Part shown: positions 11,069 through 23,400 of the stretch, piece after piece | Position numbering within the stretch: position 1 is the first letter of the stretch | Layout of the letters: the number at the start of each line of letters is the position of its first letter | NCBI GenBank assembly: GCA_038373865.1 | Contig: JAXGGA010004680.1 | Coordinates: 21,592-85,591, forward strand | From: Uloborus plumipes | Taxonomy: Eukaryota; Arthropoda; Arachnida; Araneae; Uloboridae | Length of the DNA stretch: 64,000 bases | Direction: 5' to 3' | Position numbers and translations under genes: made by a program | The notes under the pieces: generated by a model | The model's database searches: none | What the model was told of the DNA's origin: nothing | Seen by the model: only the letters and a program-made list of their open reading frames with translations

Positions 11069-11955
11069 TAGTAAATTTTAAGTGTAAATGTAAAATATAC
11101 TGCGTTTGCGATTTTTTTCGTTGAAGCAAAAAAGATGGTTCAAACAAGCGATAAAAAAAGAATTACAAACTGCTACCGTTCGCATTTCAGTTCAGAGAAG
11201 TGCTCCGTATTGTTTCTGTATTTTCGTATTCAATTTAGGATATATTGCTTTCCTTTTCTCGACTTATACTGCAGGGGAGAAAACTTGAGTATCTAGCAGC
11301 GCTCTGCGTAAACTACTTGTTTTGTTTGCCAGAAGGGGTGGAAAAAAATCTCTTAAAAAATAAAAATGCTGCATAAGAGAAAGTTTTCTTTTATTTCTGT
11401 ACATCAGATATTTGTTTTGTGTTCTTTGAAAGAAAATCTTGCGTTGTATATAAAAAAAATCTTTCTCTGCTGTAAAGCTTTCACACGAACTTTATTTTAT
11501 GTTCGATGGATATTACGATTGCAAGCAGGTTAATTACATTTTTTTTTTCAAATCAAGTTTTTCCAGTTGTATTTTTGAATGAAAGTACTGAAAATGTATC
11601 ACACTACTAAAACAGGTTGTTCATACTGTTTTACTAAATTTATTATGATTTGTAGAAAATTTGAAAGCGAGATGCTTAATACACTCCTTCAATCGCTGTC
11701 TTCTTATTCTCAATACACCACCAAAACGTGCTTATTCATTTACAGCATACATTTTGAGTTTGTGTTCTTGGTAACATATTACCCGTTTATGAACTCACGT
11801 GCAATATGACATTACATTGTTTGCTCACGAATGCTGTGAAATAAGCAAACCTAAAATTAATCGATTATATCCACATGAGGGGAGGAGGGGCAATGTAAAA
11901 ATTTCATGCACGTGTTTTCTCATTTCAATATGATTCTGCTTCATTAAAAGCCTAA

Positions 11956-12972
11956 GGGCGCTTTTTCACTTGACGGCACGACTACGACGAAAGTCGTAGT
12001 ACTGCAATGATAAGTACCGTGTCGCGTCGTCTTCAGCCACTGCCGACTCGAAGTATCGAGTAGGCAGTGATAGAGCTCGCACGTCTATTATTATTAAGGC
12101 TCCTTCACTTAACAGATTACGACTGTTATGTTTACTTTACCTCCGCAGAAAAAGAAAACAAATGAAGAGACGATATTAAGTGCATGATATTCACAACTTC
12201 ATAACATTCCCATCTTGTTTACTTAGAACAAAACGCATACTATCTGCTGACGCCGCAGAGCGATAAATGGCGAATCTATTCGCCAAGCGCGTTAATACTC
12301 CCAAAGGGTTGCCACTGAACTTTTCTAAATTGAATCCACAGTTCACCATTAAATAGTCGCAATATTGTATTTTAGTTTTAGTAGTTGTAGAAACTGTATA
12401 TCCCCATTTCGTTGTTATAAAGATGATTCGCTAGTAAATATGTTCGTTGTTAATCGGCTCCCCCCCCTATTTAACACTATCGCTTCATTACAGTACATTT
12501 CATTTTGATGTATCAAAATGATCTTGTAGGATAGATTCGTTATTTATCGCTCTGCGGCGCCAACACTATCAGAATGAAAATTTGAGCTTTTCAGTAGCAA
12601 TTAAGATCGTCTGAGCAACAATAACGAAACAAAATAGTAAACAGAATAAAATTATTTCATTGATAGTTTTTATTTATCGTCTGCAAATATAAGCTAGAGA
12701 TGTCAAATTCAAATGCCCTTGCTATAATTTGCTCCTTCGAAGAAAATAAACAGATGAATGAATGTCGTCCCGATTTTAAAGGCGAGACGGACGCCATCCG
12801 ACATGAATGGGACGAGAAACGACATCCTTCGCTCGGAGACGACACAATAGTCCTCGAATCCGGAGATGAAAAAGCGCATAGTATATTTTAATGGATTTTT
12901 CGTGTGCCAATGTCGGATGACGACAATCGTGTACGATTTATCGCTGTCATGTCGGTAAGTGGAAAAGCGCCC
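11956..12972. mobile_element. Harbinger-like DNA transposon, apparently non-autonomous
   Basis: Termini GGGCGCTTTTTCACTTG and its inverse AAGTGGAAAAGCGCCC are flanked by TAA on both sides (11953-11955, 12973-12975). A 3-bp TAA/TTA duplication is typical of PIF/Harbinger elements. The left subterminal region holds two small hairpins: CTACGACGAAAGTCGTAG near 11980, and one around 12037-12068 closing on CACTGCC/GGCAGTG. A short open frame at 12700-12891 (+) has no recognisable transposase or Myb motif. A nested inverted repeat lies at 12249-12556. Confidence 0.85.
12249..12556. mobile_element. Nested short TIR element inside the Harbinger-like element
   Basis: CGCCGCAGAGCGATAAATGG at about 12249 is mirrored by TTATTTATCGCTCTGCGGCG ending near 12556. 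The roughly 19-bp inverted ends bound about 300 bases with no open frame. This is probably a MITE that inserted into the larger element, although the ends could also be internal repeats of the host element. No target duplication is clear. Confidence 0.65.
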
Positions 12973-13004
12973 TAACATATGCAAAAGCAGCTATTCCTCA
13001 ACAC

Positions 13005-14425
13005 CAGGGTTGCCAGATTTAAGAACTGTAAATACGGGACAGGCTCTTAAGGGGGGGGGGGAGTTGAGAGATTATGTCTAAAATTTGAATTTTAACCGCT
13101 TGACTTTAATATTAAACGTTTCTCACAAATCAAAGAAAAAAAATCACAATGATCATATGAATAAAAAATTCATTTTTTACCATCGCATAGTTAATTTCAG
13201 TCATGAATATTTTGGGAAAAGGTTTAAAACTAATTATTGTGAAAATTCGTATTTCCCTGTTATTAACCCGCCTTTTTCCTGACTAAGGCCTATCATTTCA
13301 AATGTTGGCCGGGGGGGGGGGGGGCAAAACGTAAAATTTTCCAAATTTCAATGTAACTTATACCAAAAAAAAAGCCCACTTGTATATAAATACATTAATT
13401 TCCCTAAACCAGAGGAGGAGGCCATAGACCACTTGTCCTGATGTCCTAAACGACGGGCATGTCTTGGAGTGAAAAATATAATAGTCGCTTCTACTGATGA
13501 CTAATGTTTAGTATGTACTTTTTCAAAAAGCTGGACGTACCAATAGGGGAATTTGAATGCAAAGTAATTTTAATGAGTCATTAACAAAAATTTTGATTAC
13601 AGTTGAGTAGGCATAGAATTAGTACTTACCTTACTACTTGAATTTACTTTCGGAAGTTAGCCTAAAACAAATTTAAAAAAAAAAATCAATATTCAATATT
13701 TTTTGGAGAAAACTGTATAATTTTGTCAATATTATAACATGATAATTACTGTCGGAAAATTCCTTTTTTCAAAAATCGTATTTGCTACTTGATTTTACTG
13801 TTGCAATAATTCTTTCTAAGTTTTGATGGTCTTTAGGTTGCCATAAAGCTCACTGTAATTTATATTTCTGTCGCTCATTGCAAAAATTATGTATCTTAAT
13901 GATTTTAAAATGCGTATTTGTTTGCTAAATGGAATAACATTTATTTACGTCTTTTAGTATAAAAGCGAAGCTAAGCAAATTTCAAAAGATTGAAATTTAT
14001 TGATTCAAAAAATCTAGTGAGTAATAGTATAGCTGAACACATATATTTCTTACATAATTGAAAAATTGAGAAGGGTTTTTTATATAATAAGGCATAGTAA
14101 AATCATTTACAAGGAGATACACACCACTTTTACAATGAACTTTTGTTGAATTGATTGACACAATAATTTCTACTCTAAATGAATAGAACACTAGCATTAC
14201 TTCAGAACAGGAAAATATTATAATTCAATCAATTTTCTTATCACTCTATTTCACATTTTTTGTTTTACTTCGTTTTTTTTCTGAAAACAATATTTCGTTT
14301 TGAAAATGCTGCTTCTAGCCAGAATACCGGACTTTAGCCGTCCCTTATCAAGGTTCCCCGGGACGCGGGACAATATTTCAAAAAACGGGACTGTTCCTTG
14401 AAATCCGGGACGTCTGGCAACCCTG
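13005..14425. mobile_element. hAT-like DNA transposon, non-autonomous
   Basis: Perfect 13-bp terminal inverted repeats CAGGGTTGCCAGA ... TCTGGCAACCCTG are flanked by an exact 8-bp duplication CTCAACAC (12997-13004 and 14426-14433). An 8-bp duplication with CA...TG ends is the hAT signature. GGGAC motifs cluster near the right end (14355-14410) with one near the left end (13035), as expected for subterminal transposase sites. At 1.42 kb it is short for an autonomous hAT (usually over 2.5 kb), and I see no transposase motif. A G-run marks 13051-13060 and another 13311-13324. Confidence 0.93.
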
Positions 14426-14433
14426 CTCAACAC

Positions 14434-15534
14434 TAATAGATGTCTCCATTTCCGGCTGTACACCGGATGGTAGCCTAGCCTTTCTATCTTATTCTTGGTC
14501 AGACAGTCCGATATACGGCGCAGGACAGAATTTACAGCAAATCCAAGGACATTACCAGCAAAGCGAGATAAAAAAAAAAAAAAAATCAAATTCTCCACCC
14601 AAGGATTATAAAACTGACGCACTGCTAACTGCGTCACCGAGCATCTCGAGATTTGCTTTTTCTTTGTTCGCATTCCCAATTTTTTTACTTTGCAATGAAT
14701 GGAATTACTAGACAATGGTTTTTTTTGATGCATTATTCCTAAAATACAAGTCGGGATGTAGAGAACCACGTGTTGTGTAGACTGTTGGTGATAAGTTATG
14801 GTACCGAAAATCAAACTCAAAATGAAAAAGTCAGTGTGTGGTAATATGACAAATGGCTATGCGTGTAAGATAGCGAGAATCATGCAAGTTCAACTTATCC
14901 AATATGGTTTTGAGAACCTTTTCAGTATGGGTAAACCAGAAGGCAGCAAAATTTTTGCAGATGAAGATTTTCAACCTTCGCTCACTACTGATGCAGTTGA
15001 AACCAGTAAAAGTAAAACTCCATCGATTCATCCTTTCATTTCCTCAACTCTGCCGCCAGAACAAACCAAATCAGTTATACCACCACAACTTGCTAATTTC
15101 TGGTTTGTTTCCTTAAGCTTGAAAACCGCCAAGAAAAAAAGGAAGAAGCTACTTTCTTACAACAATTCTTAAAGTCCTGACAAATAAACTCTCCAAGAAA
15201 AAAAAATATATCCTACAAACTACAAAAGCAAAGTTGAAACGAAAAGTTCAAACATTATTCCCATTAAAAGCAATCGAAAAGTAAATAAAACTAAAACTCT
15301 CTTGGCAACTGCGTTATTCGTCATCAAATGATACAATGTTTGTGTTTGTTTAATCTTGTTCTCTTAAATTTTTATTCTTCCTAACGTTTCGAAAATTTTG
15401 TTTCATTATAAGCAGTATTAGTTTCATTTTTATTTTCAAACTTAATAATATCATTTCTTTCCACTGGAAGAAATTTAATTTGGTTTTACGTATTTTTGAA
15501 GCATTATTTCGCTCTTAATGTGTACTTTTAGCTG
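14434..15534. other. Non-coding stretch, no supported gene
   Basis: Open frames of 124 codons (14798-15172, +) and 189 codons (14251-14820, -) overlap this stretch. The minus-strand frame runs into the hAT-like element, and neither shows a domain, signal peptide or splice context I recognise. The plus-strand frame is lysine/serine-rich and could be chance. I leave both uncalled. Confidence 0.5.
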
Positions 15535-15572
15535 TTCGTCATCTTACCTGTAGGCTGGGGTAAGATGACGAA
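15535..15572. repeat. Perfect 14-bp hairpin (TTCGTCATCTTACC)
   Basis: TTCGTCATCTTACC, ten bases TGTAGGCTGG, then GGTAAGATGACGAA. The GGTAAG core resembles the ends of the TIR elements at 10599 and 59218, so this may be a remnant of a related element's terminus. Confidence 0.85.
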
Positions 15573-15711
15573 ACCTAGTCTTTGTTGATATATTTTTCAT
15601 TTTTCAAAAGGAGATAGCCAGGTTAGCCTATACTGATAGCTCGGCTGTGACACCAAGGAATTGCAGTGCCATCCTTGTTATTTACTTATATGTTTGATGG
15701 AATAGCCATAA

Positions 15712-16012
15712 ACGAAGTTAGAGGTAGATGCACTCTCTTCGTAGCTGAAATTGCCCTTAAATCGGCAGCTAAAATGAATTTAGCTCACCAGCAAGCGTCA
15801 TAACGCAATGGCGCAGCTCAGCTCATTAAATGAAGGTAAAAGCTTTAGGTAATAAGCTAATGAGCTGGCTCATTGCCTAAACTTTCTTTCATTTAATAAG
15901 TTGAGCCGTATCATTGCTTGCGGACGCTCGCTGGTGTGCTTAAACTCATGTCAGCTACCAGTTTGAAGGTAATTTCAGCTGCGAAGATTGAAGATTTACC
16001 TCCAGCTCCGAT
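15712..16012. mobile_element. Imperfect fold-back element, arms about 145 bp
   Basis: The left arm runs through TAGCTGAAATTGCC and TTTAGCTCACCAGC to AGCTAATGAGC. The right arm is its imperfect inverse, through GGCTCATTGCC and GCTGGTGTGC to TTTCAGCTGCGAAG. No open frame. A related half-element follows at 16060-16243. Confidence 0.8.
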
Positions 16013-16059
16013 ATTGATTATTTTAGACTGATGAGTCCACAACAAGTGCGATACTGCGG

Positions 16060-16243
16060 TCTTTGGATGTTATAAAAGGGCTGTCGGTATATGCTTGCCT
16101 GTCTAACTTGTTTTAAAATAGATAAAGTCTTTGGGTAACAAGCTTATGAGCAAACTTATTGCCTGAACTTACTTCCCTTTTATAAGTTGAGCCGTGCCAT
16201 TGTTTGTGAACGCTCGTTAGTGTACTAAATTCATTTTAGCTTC
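16060..16243. repeat. Diverged partial copy of the preceding fold-back
   Basis: The block AATAGATAAAGTC...AACAAGCTTATGAGC, the following ATTGCCTGAAC and ATAAGTTGAGCCGTGCCATTG repeat the right half of 15712-16012 with substitutions. A SINE has inserted at its right end at 16244. Confidence 0.7.
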
Positions 16244-16538
16244 ACACTTCACACACTCCAGGGTCCCCCGTACCTACTACAACTAGTGGTTTAACCGGGA
16301 TAGGACCCTGAAGAGCACTCTGTTCTTTTTGAACCAGAACCAAGGGTCGAGCAAACCCTTGGCCGAGCACCCCCAGAGGTATCGTTTCACTTGGAGGACT
16401 TTGTGACCACGACATTTTTAACGCCCCCCAGCCACCATTAATCAAGACGGTGGATCTTTGATGGGCTGGGGATCGAACCCGGGCCCCTCCGGTCACGAGT
16501 GCGACGCCTTACCGATCGGGCTACCACGGCCCATTCAC
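16244..16538 (-). mobile_element. tRNA-derived SINE (family 1, copy 2)
   Basis: Closely related to the copy at 2243-2530 and better preserved in the tRNA part. On the minus strand the A-box region TAGCCCGATCGGTAAGGCG and a near-perfect B box GGGTTCGATCCCC are intact, which is how RNA polymerase III promoters of such SINEs look. Flanking direct repeats TCATTTTAGCTTC occur at 16231-16243 and 16539-16551 (13 bp, identical). The minus-strand open frame of 84 codons inside it is incidental. Confidence 0.94.
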
Positions 16539-16572
16539 TCATTTTAGCTTCCAGGTCAAAACTTAATCTAAA

Positions 16573-16753
16573 CCACGGAGAGATGGCGCACGAACTGGAA
16601 GCGAAAACGGACCATATTATTTTGAAATAGTACGTTGGATCTGCGAGAACGCGTAAACAGTGAAGTCACGCGTTCTCGCTAATCCAACCTATATCCAGAT
16701 TAAGTGGTTTGTTTTCCGTTTTCAGTCCATCCGCCATCTCTCCACGGTCTTAC
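16573..16753. repeat. Imperfect fold-back, about 180 bp
   Basis: Outer arms CCACGGAGAGATGGCG and CGCCATCTCTCCACGG, and inner arms GTTGGATCTGCGAGAACGCG and CGCGTTCTCGCTAATCCAAC, pair around a short centre near 16660. It is GC-richer than its surroundings and probably a short MITE. No target duplication identified. Confidence 0.8.
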
Positions 16754-16829
16754 TTTACCAGTGTCTATGCTGCAAAATACTGTACCAGTGTCTATACTGT
16801 AAGTGGTATCCGAAGGACAGCTGAAGCTG

Positions 16830-17035
16830 AGATATTGCTGTTTAAAGTTTTGCGCCTCCATGTAATTGATTCAGATGATAATTTTTCCGAATTTTTCAAA
16901 AAAAAAAAAAAACCGTTCGCAAATGATTATAAACCATTGTATTGAGGTGAAATGCGTTACAAAAAACCACCTTGTGACAATAACTCAATTTTGTTAAAAA
17001 GTGCAGATACGGTTTTTGTGCTTATCACTGCAGAA
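16830..17035 (+). repeat. Dispersed repeat, copy 2
   Basis: Diverged copy of 5345-5555, same orientation, ending shortly before the astacin 3' end. No coding capacity. Confidence 0.7.
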
Positions 17036-17207
17036 GAAGCATACAACAATTATAATAGACATAGTACAGATTATGCAATCAATTGCGCTTTTTATGTAAA
17101 AACACGAAGAATGTGGTGACATCATATAACATTTATCTGTAAAAGTTTCAAACTTGTGACTTCAGAAACACAAAGAGAGTCAAGATGATAAATGATTACA
17201 ACTTTTT

Positions 17208-17425
17208 TCAGCATTGATAAAGATAATTTATTTTCAGAATATCTTTTTGACTGAAACGTTCTCTCTGCCCAATTACAACACCTCTTTGAAGAGGTACGAC
17301 AGTTGGAGAGCTATCGTCCTTGGAAAATTCAAGGGGACCGTAGTGCATGATGGAGTTGTAGTCGTAGCTTTGTCCAGCAGTATCGACATCCTCAAAACTA
17401 AATTTGTCAAAATTAGCAGCTTTAC
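17208..17425 (-). CDS. Astacin exon 7: Met-turn and C-terminus
   Basis: TTTCTTCAG acceptor. Encodes NFDKFSFEDVDTAGQSYDY, the Met-turn SIMHY, the VVPLQRG segment and the C-terminal KINYLYQC followed by TGA (17208-17210). Ending right after the last conserved Cys means the protein has no extra C-terminal domain. No AATAAA is seen in the first 150 bases downstream. Confidence 0.96.
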
Positions 17426-20400
17426 CTGAAGAAAGAAAATATCAACGGATTAAGAACTACTATATTTTGAGTAAATGTATACATTACACTATTTACTATA
17501 CATATAGTTATATGTCACGTTCTTTACAGGGTTCCTTTTCGAAGAATCTTCAATCATACGACAAATTTCTTCATAAGACAACTGTGCTCTCGCTAGGTTA
17601 GAAACTGCAGTGAACGAGGAACTGTTTACTAAGTGTAAAAGTTTTTATGTGGCTTCAGAGTTTTAAGAATTTGAACAGCATATGATTCAATCATTACAGT
17701 ATTACAAGTTTGTCCTTACGCGAAGTTCTGCAGTGATTTGCGATAGTTTTGAAAAGTTTTCTTAAAATATGAGATATTTTAAAATGCAATGATTTGTACG
17801 AAAATTGCTCATATCTGAATTTTCTTTTAACTTTAAAGTTATTACTTACATTTTAATAGCAATTTATGCTTTTATGAAATTTTAAAGTTATTACTACGTT
17901 TTCGAAGCATTTGGCAGAATAGATCAATAGCAAAGTAGCAATAAAATCAGCAGCAGATAAGCCCACTCATATCAAAAAGAAAAGTGCGCAAAAACCCAGT
18001 GCGTCTGTGGTACATTGAATAGGATATAACATTATTTTCAACGTGTTATATGATTTTCCAAAAATTTCAAAAAGCAATTGTAAAAGCAGTGATCACTTTG
18101 AGTCTAAAAATGCTCCGAAATTGTTGCAAATAAATAAATAAAATAAATAAATAAATAAATAAATAAATGAAAATATAAATGGATAAAACCAAATTAAAAA
18201 TAAATAAAACCAAATACAAAAAATAAATAAAAATAAATAAACACATAAAAATAAAATAAAATAAATACAGATATAGTTATACATAAACAAATAAATAAAA
18301 CTAGGTGACCCGTGCGGAATTCCGCAAAAAAAAAAAAAAAAAAAACTCTAAACTTAAAATTTAATACGACAATTTGTATTGGCTTCATTTGCACTACATC
18401 GCCATCTACTGCCGTCGTTCTGACAACTTTTCAAAGAGATCAAAGACACGTTCACTTTTACAACTACTACAAAAGTGATACCCTATATTAAAATCAAATA
18501 CCCAAGGCTACTACTAAACTAAATACTAACGTTATCGCAAAACTACCATAGTATTTTGAAACAATAAAAGTTACAATTAAGGTTTACCGAGCTAAGCCTT
18601 GGCTTGAAATGTTGCATTTAAAATTGATTTGAACAACAATGGTATAACGATTTTAACAGTTGAGCAAAAAATTTAACTTTCTCAAACTTCAATCGCTTAT
18701 AAGTCGCTTAAACGTGGATTTTCGAGATTTTCGTTACGCGGCGCTAGCGGAGAAACGTTCTAAAGAACGCATTTTTTTTTAATCTTTCGAATGAAATCAA
18801 AATGGAGACGATACGACAATTATTTCGCTAGATAGAGTCAATTTTGTGCCCAAAAATTGAAGTTCGAATAAAAAACGAACCGACACTTTTTAGACGGTGG
18901 GTCTAATTTTCGTCAATAGCCCGCGGGATAAGCTTCAAAATCATAAATTTTCTTGCAATTCGATAAAGAAATGAGCGAGTTTCGACCGGGTATAGGATTC
19001 GGCTTAGAGAAATAATATATGGAGATGAAATAAAATAAAAAAATAGAAATTAAAATAAATTCAAACTTATTGAAACCAGGAACAATAAAAGAAATTCGGC
19101 TGCCAGTCTTAAGCTTTTTAATAGTATGCAGAGTTTTTGATCCTAGTCGATATGCATATTTTAATATTTGAATCAAGTTGATAACTCTTCCATTTTTAAA
19201 AATATCAGAGTTTGACAATGATGAAAAAGGATGGATGAAACGAATTTAATGCTTACTGAGCAAAAACGACCAGTGAGCCAGCTGTTGAAGGAAGGCAATG
19301 CATTCCAGTTTAGAAATCCGAGACAAAACGTTATTCCTAAGTGCCCAAAGTGGCAGTTCAATATGTTTCACAGTTCCAAAAAATTCCATAGATGCTGACG
19401 GATCGTTTTCAGAGTAGGAGAATGTATTAAGGCGATGATTGATGAAATGTAAATAGAAGTAACTATGTATACTGTTTTGTACTAAATTTCTGTGCGATCG
19501 AATAAAAACCGTTATATGAACAAGATCAAAGAAAACAAGATTTTAGTACTATTATGCGATTTGTTATTTATGCTATGAATTTCTTTCATAACATCGTATA
19601 CTTCATTGCATTGCGGGAAATTTTGCGTAATTTCGGTCTTTTTTACGTCGACAAACTTCTAAGCTCGTACAGCTTTCATTAACGATTCGACACCTCGACC
19701 TTGTTGCTCTGTGAAAAGAATGGTAGAAAAAGTTGAAGCGGCCATTTAATAATTTTTATACAAAAATCGACGACAGCATAAAATGTATTCTATAAGAAAT
19801 TAGGTTTCATAATTCGTTCATTTTGAATTTATCCTTGCTACTTTCATGAAAGGATAAAAATTAAACGTTTATTTCTATGCTTTTTATTGATTTTAATTTC
19901 ACTTTTAAGCACAGTTCTATGTTTATCTGTCAAATCAAAACATGCGTTTTAATTAATTATTTACGTCATTGTTCTTCTAAAATAACTGTATAATGTATCT
20001 TATTTGTGACATATTGCGTAATTAAATGCCTTTGTAAAATTTTCAAGACTAGGACATTTTTATGAATTTGATATAAAGATTAGATTTTAATGATATGACA
20101 GCTGTGAATTTCGATGAGATGTAACATAAACAATTCATGTTACATATAAAGCAAGGTGTAAAACAGGATAAAAATGTATGTTACTTTAGTTTAAATGGAT
20201 GATAGTAATAGAATCGAAGAGTAACAGCCAATTTGTCTGCGCAAATACTTTGGTTTAAATATAGTGAAAACTTTTTTTTTTGCTTTTGTTTTGCATATTT
20301 TTTTTCATAAGTTTTCTGAATTTCATTAACTGCATCAATAGCGAAATAATGAATAAAAATATGTGAGTTACCTTCTTCGATGTTATTGTACATAATTCGA

Positions 20401-23400
20401 ACAAATTCGTCCCTGTCTGGTCTGTTCTGTTCGTGTAAAAATCCCAGAGCATGCATTAGTTCATGTATGATGGTTCCTTTTTGCAGGCAGTCTTCTGGAA
20501 GAGTTATTGTACTTGCTTCATTTTCAAGACGACCAATAAGGGAAAAACACCTGAAAATGACAATAAGTTTTTAGGATTCTCAGCTCATACTTTACCAAAC
20601 ATGTATTGACTACAGTTTCATACAAATCGTCAGAGAATGAGCTTTCATATTAATATCAACAGAATATTCTCGTCAAATTTGCAGCGATATAGTTATACAT
20701 ATCGTCGGCAACATGTTGAAATTACGAATGTGAAAATTGACACTTTTCATTAGAGCCAAAACGCTGCATATAATTTTTTCCCACCCGACGCATTTGGTTA
20801 TTTTTAACTTTTAAATTTTTATAGATATTTCTAAGTGTAAAACTCTCGTTCGAAGGTATCATTTTAACTTTAATTATTTGTAAAATGCGAACTTGGAAAA
20901 ATGAACTTAAAAAACGCGATTTTTCACATTCGTTATTTTAGCATGGTGCCGACAATATTTATAGATTTACATCAGAAGTTCACAGAAAAGCAGACAACTT
21001 CTGTAGAATGCATAGATTTTAAGCATTAGTTTGTAAAAAATTCTAAATTGAATGTGATGCGTAACCGGGTGTTTTTAATATCTTGCACTGATCAAGAAAA
21101 TGCATTTACAAAAAATGTTTTCAGTTTCAGACTTAATTATTTTTCTTTTTTTTTAATTTCGATTCATGCCTCAATTTTTTTTATCACTGTCTGAATAAAT
21201 TTTTACGAGTGAAAGTTTGGCAACATGAAAGTTTGGGGGGCATAGCAGGTTTATTATGCATATAAAATGCCATATTATGGTTAACGCGATGTGTTAAAGC
21301 CAAGAGATTTGGGCGGTTGACCCCCAAATCTCGTTGGCATCAGGTACAAGTCTATCGATTGTTACCGACGATATTGCATCCATTATAATTTCTTATACTG
21401 TATAAATATCGAGATTGTGAACTCCAACAGGGAAAATCACACTCTGAGTTTTTTCCTTCAAAAATGCTGTTTCCAGTTTCCAATGATAGCACCTCCTATA
21501 TCACTTTGGCTACTACTTAACTCTCTTATCCGCCCCTGAGAGAAAGTACTTTCTGAGCAGGGGCGGATACAAGGGAGGGGCGATGGGGGCGATCGCTCCT
21601 CCCTTGGTTAACTTTTCACCGGTAGTTTTTCGACAGTGAAGATCTAAAAATGCAATTTTATACGAGTTTTAATGAAGTTCGGGGAAGGAGTTTAGAGGCT
21701 CTCCCCCGGAAGTATTTCGAATTTGATGTCCAAAACGTTTGCGATCTATATTTGTAACTCAGTATGGATAGTAAAAAGTAACAAAGATCAATTGCCCCTC
21801 CCTTGCAAACTTTCTGGATCCACCCTTGTGTCTGAGATAACAATAAAAGAAGAATTATGCATTAACCTGAAATATTTTTTTCTTTAAATTTAAATTTTCT
21901 TTCTCGGTGAAAAAGACTTGACAAATACCTTGTATATTACGGTAAAAACATTCCGTTTTGAAAATACTGCGATTTATAAAACCGTTACATTTTAAATGTC
22001 CTTCATGCATTTTACAACATTTTTTTCACAAGGTTGATAAAAAAACGTGTGTTCACTCAATGCCAACAGCATATGCGGTGATATTCTTGTGGAAACGGTT
22101 TTAGTTTCATGGACTGAAAAATGTCTGCAATCGAGATAAAAGCAAATATTTGCGGTTGCATCGCATTTGTAACTTTTTCCCGAATATCGAAGAATTACGT
22201 TCCGTAACAAAACGAGGAAATGTTGAATTGGGGTTGTTTCCAGATTACTCTCAAAACTGCCGAGCTTATGCATTTCTACATGGAAGTGGAAAACATATTG
22301 AATATTATTTGCTTTTAACTTCTTTTTTTTTTCTTTTTCCATGTATATTTTATTGCAATTGTTGATTTTACATTCTAGGTTTTAGATAACAGAGTAAGGA
22401 AATTTGTTTAAAATATTTTTTTTAAAAAGTCACAGTGAAAGAAATTGTGTTTGCCTTTGAAGTATAAACATAAATCATGTTTAGCAGTTTACAAAATTGA
22501 TATCACATTATACAATAAATTACGTAAGGCTTTAGAATATAAACATATTAATATATTCCAAATGAGCCTAAAGAAAGGTCTCAGAGAATTTTCGGAGCTT
22601 TCTCCCTGTGAGTCTCAATATTTCCACATGAATTTTAACCCCTGATAACAATTAAGCTTGCAACGGATTTTTGAATCTTTTAATAGCCACATTATGTTCC
22701 TCACAAATGTAACTTAAAATGGCATTGAATGCTAGATAAAGGCTATGAAACCTCCAGAATCTGTTTTGAATAGTTTCGAATCTAGCATTAAATGTTTGTA
22801 AGAAACGGTAGCTCAGCAACTACTGAAACCTGATCGGAATAGAAACGATCTCTAAATATTTAAATTTCTCACTTGCTATATTTTTCTTTTTCTCTGCTAG
22901 ACATTGATGAAAAGAGCAAACTTGTCTCTGAAACCCATCAGCCTATTTAAATATTTTTACTTGAGCTTTATATTTTTCGTACATGATTTTTATAAACAAA
23001 ACTAGACACCTCAAATGCATACTAAACATAGAGTTTTGATGCTAAAAAGATCATAAAAAATAAGGTAGAATGTAGAGCAGCGTCAAGGAATGGAAGGTAC
23101 AGGAATTCAAGGTGACCTCTAGAAAAATTCTTATCCTGCAAACTTGGAGACATTATTTTAATATTGAAATTTTTTGAATTCCCGGCAAATAGAGAACTTC
23201 CACCTTCTCAAAAACGTACACTCTAAGCGCCTCTGGGTACCGTACAATCTTTAAGCCGATGTTGTTAGGTAAATAGGAGTGTAAAATATTACAATTTCAG
23301 AGAAGAATAATATTTTTTAAATATGTTCCCATTGGGGGATGGGATTCTTAAAGAGGCACACACAGTGGAGGACGCACAGGTACTATTTTACAAATGAGCA

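Larger units (their letters stand above)
7043..11955. repeat. Tandem segmental duplication, unit B
   Basis: Second copy of the unit that starts at 1762. Relative to unit A it lacks the SINE, leaving an intact pre-insertion site at about 7491-7506. It has gained a 1.2 kb fold-back insertion (8526-9733) and a TA-target MITE (10599-11068), and it ends where a Harbinger-like element begins at 11956. Poly-A runs (about 8000, 8140, 8445) differ in length from unit A, as expected for mononucleotide tracts. No gene is supported in it. Confidence 0.93.
17426..20371 (-). other. Astacin intron 6: simple repeats, no gene
   Basis: Contains an AAAT-type simple repeat (18120-18299), a dispersed repeat end (18299-18345) and otherwise AT-rich sequence. 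Small minus-strand frames near 18913-19361 show no recognisable motif. Confidence 0.6.

Noticed and set aside
14251..14820. 189-codon minus-strand open frame
   Set aside because: It spans the right end and target duplication of the hAT-like element and has no recognisable domain.
14798..15172. 124-codon plus-strand open frame
   Set aside because: Lysine/serine-rich, no domain, no splice or promoter context; kept as uncalled rather than as a hypothetical gene.
18093..18394. Phe/Tyr-rich hydrophobic minus-strand frames that look like membrane proteins
   Set aside because: Encoded by the AAAT simple repeat and adjoining poly-A; low complexity.
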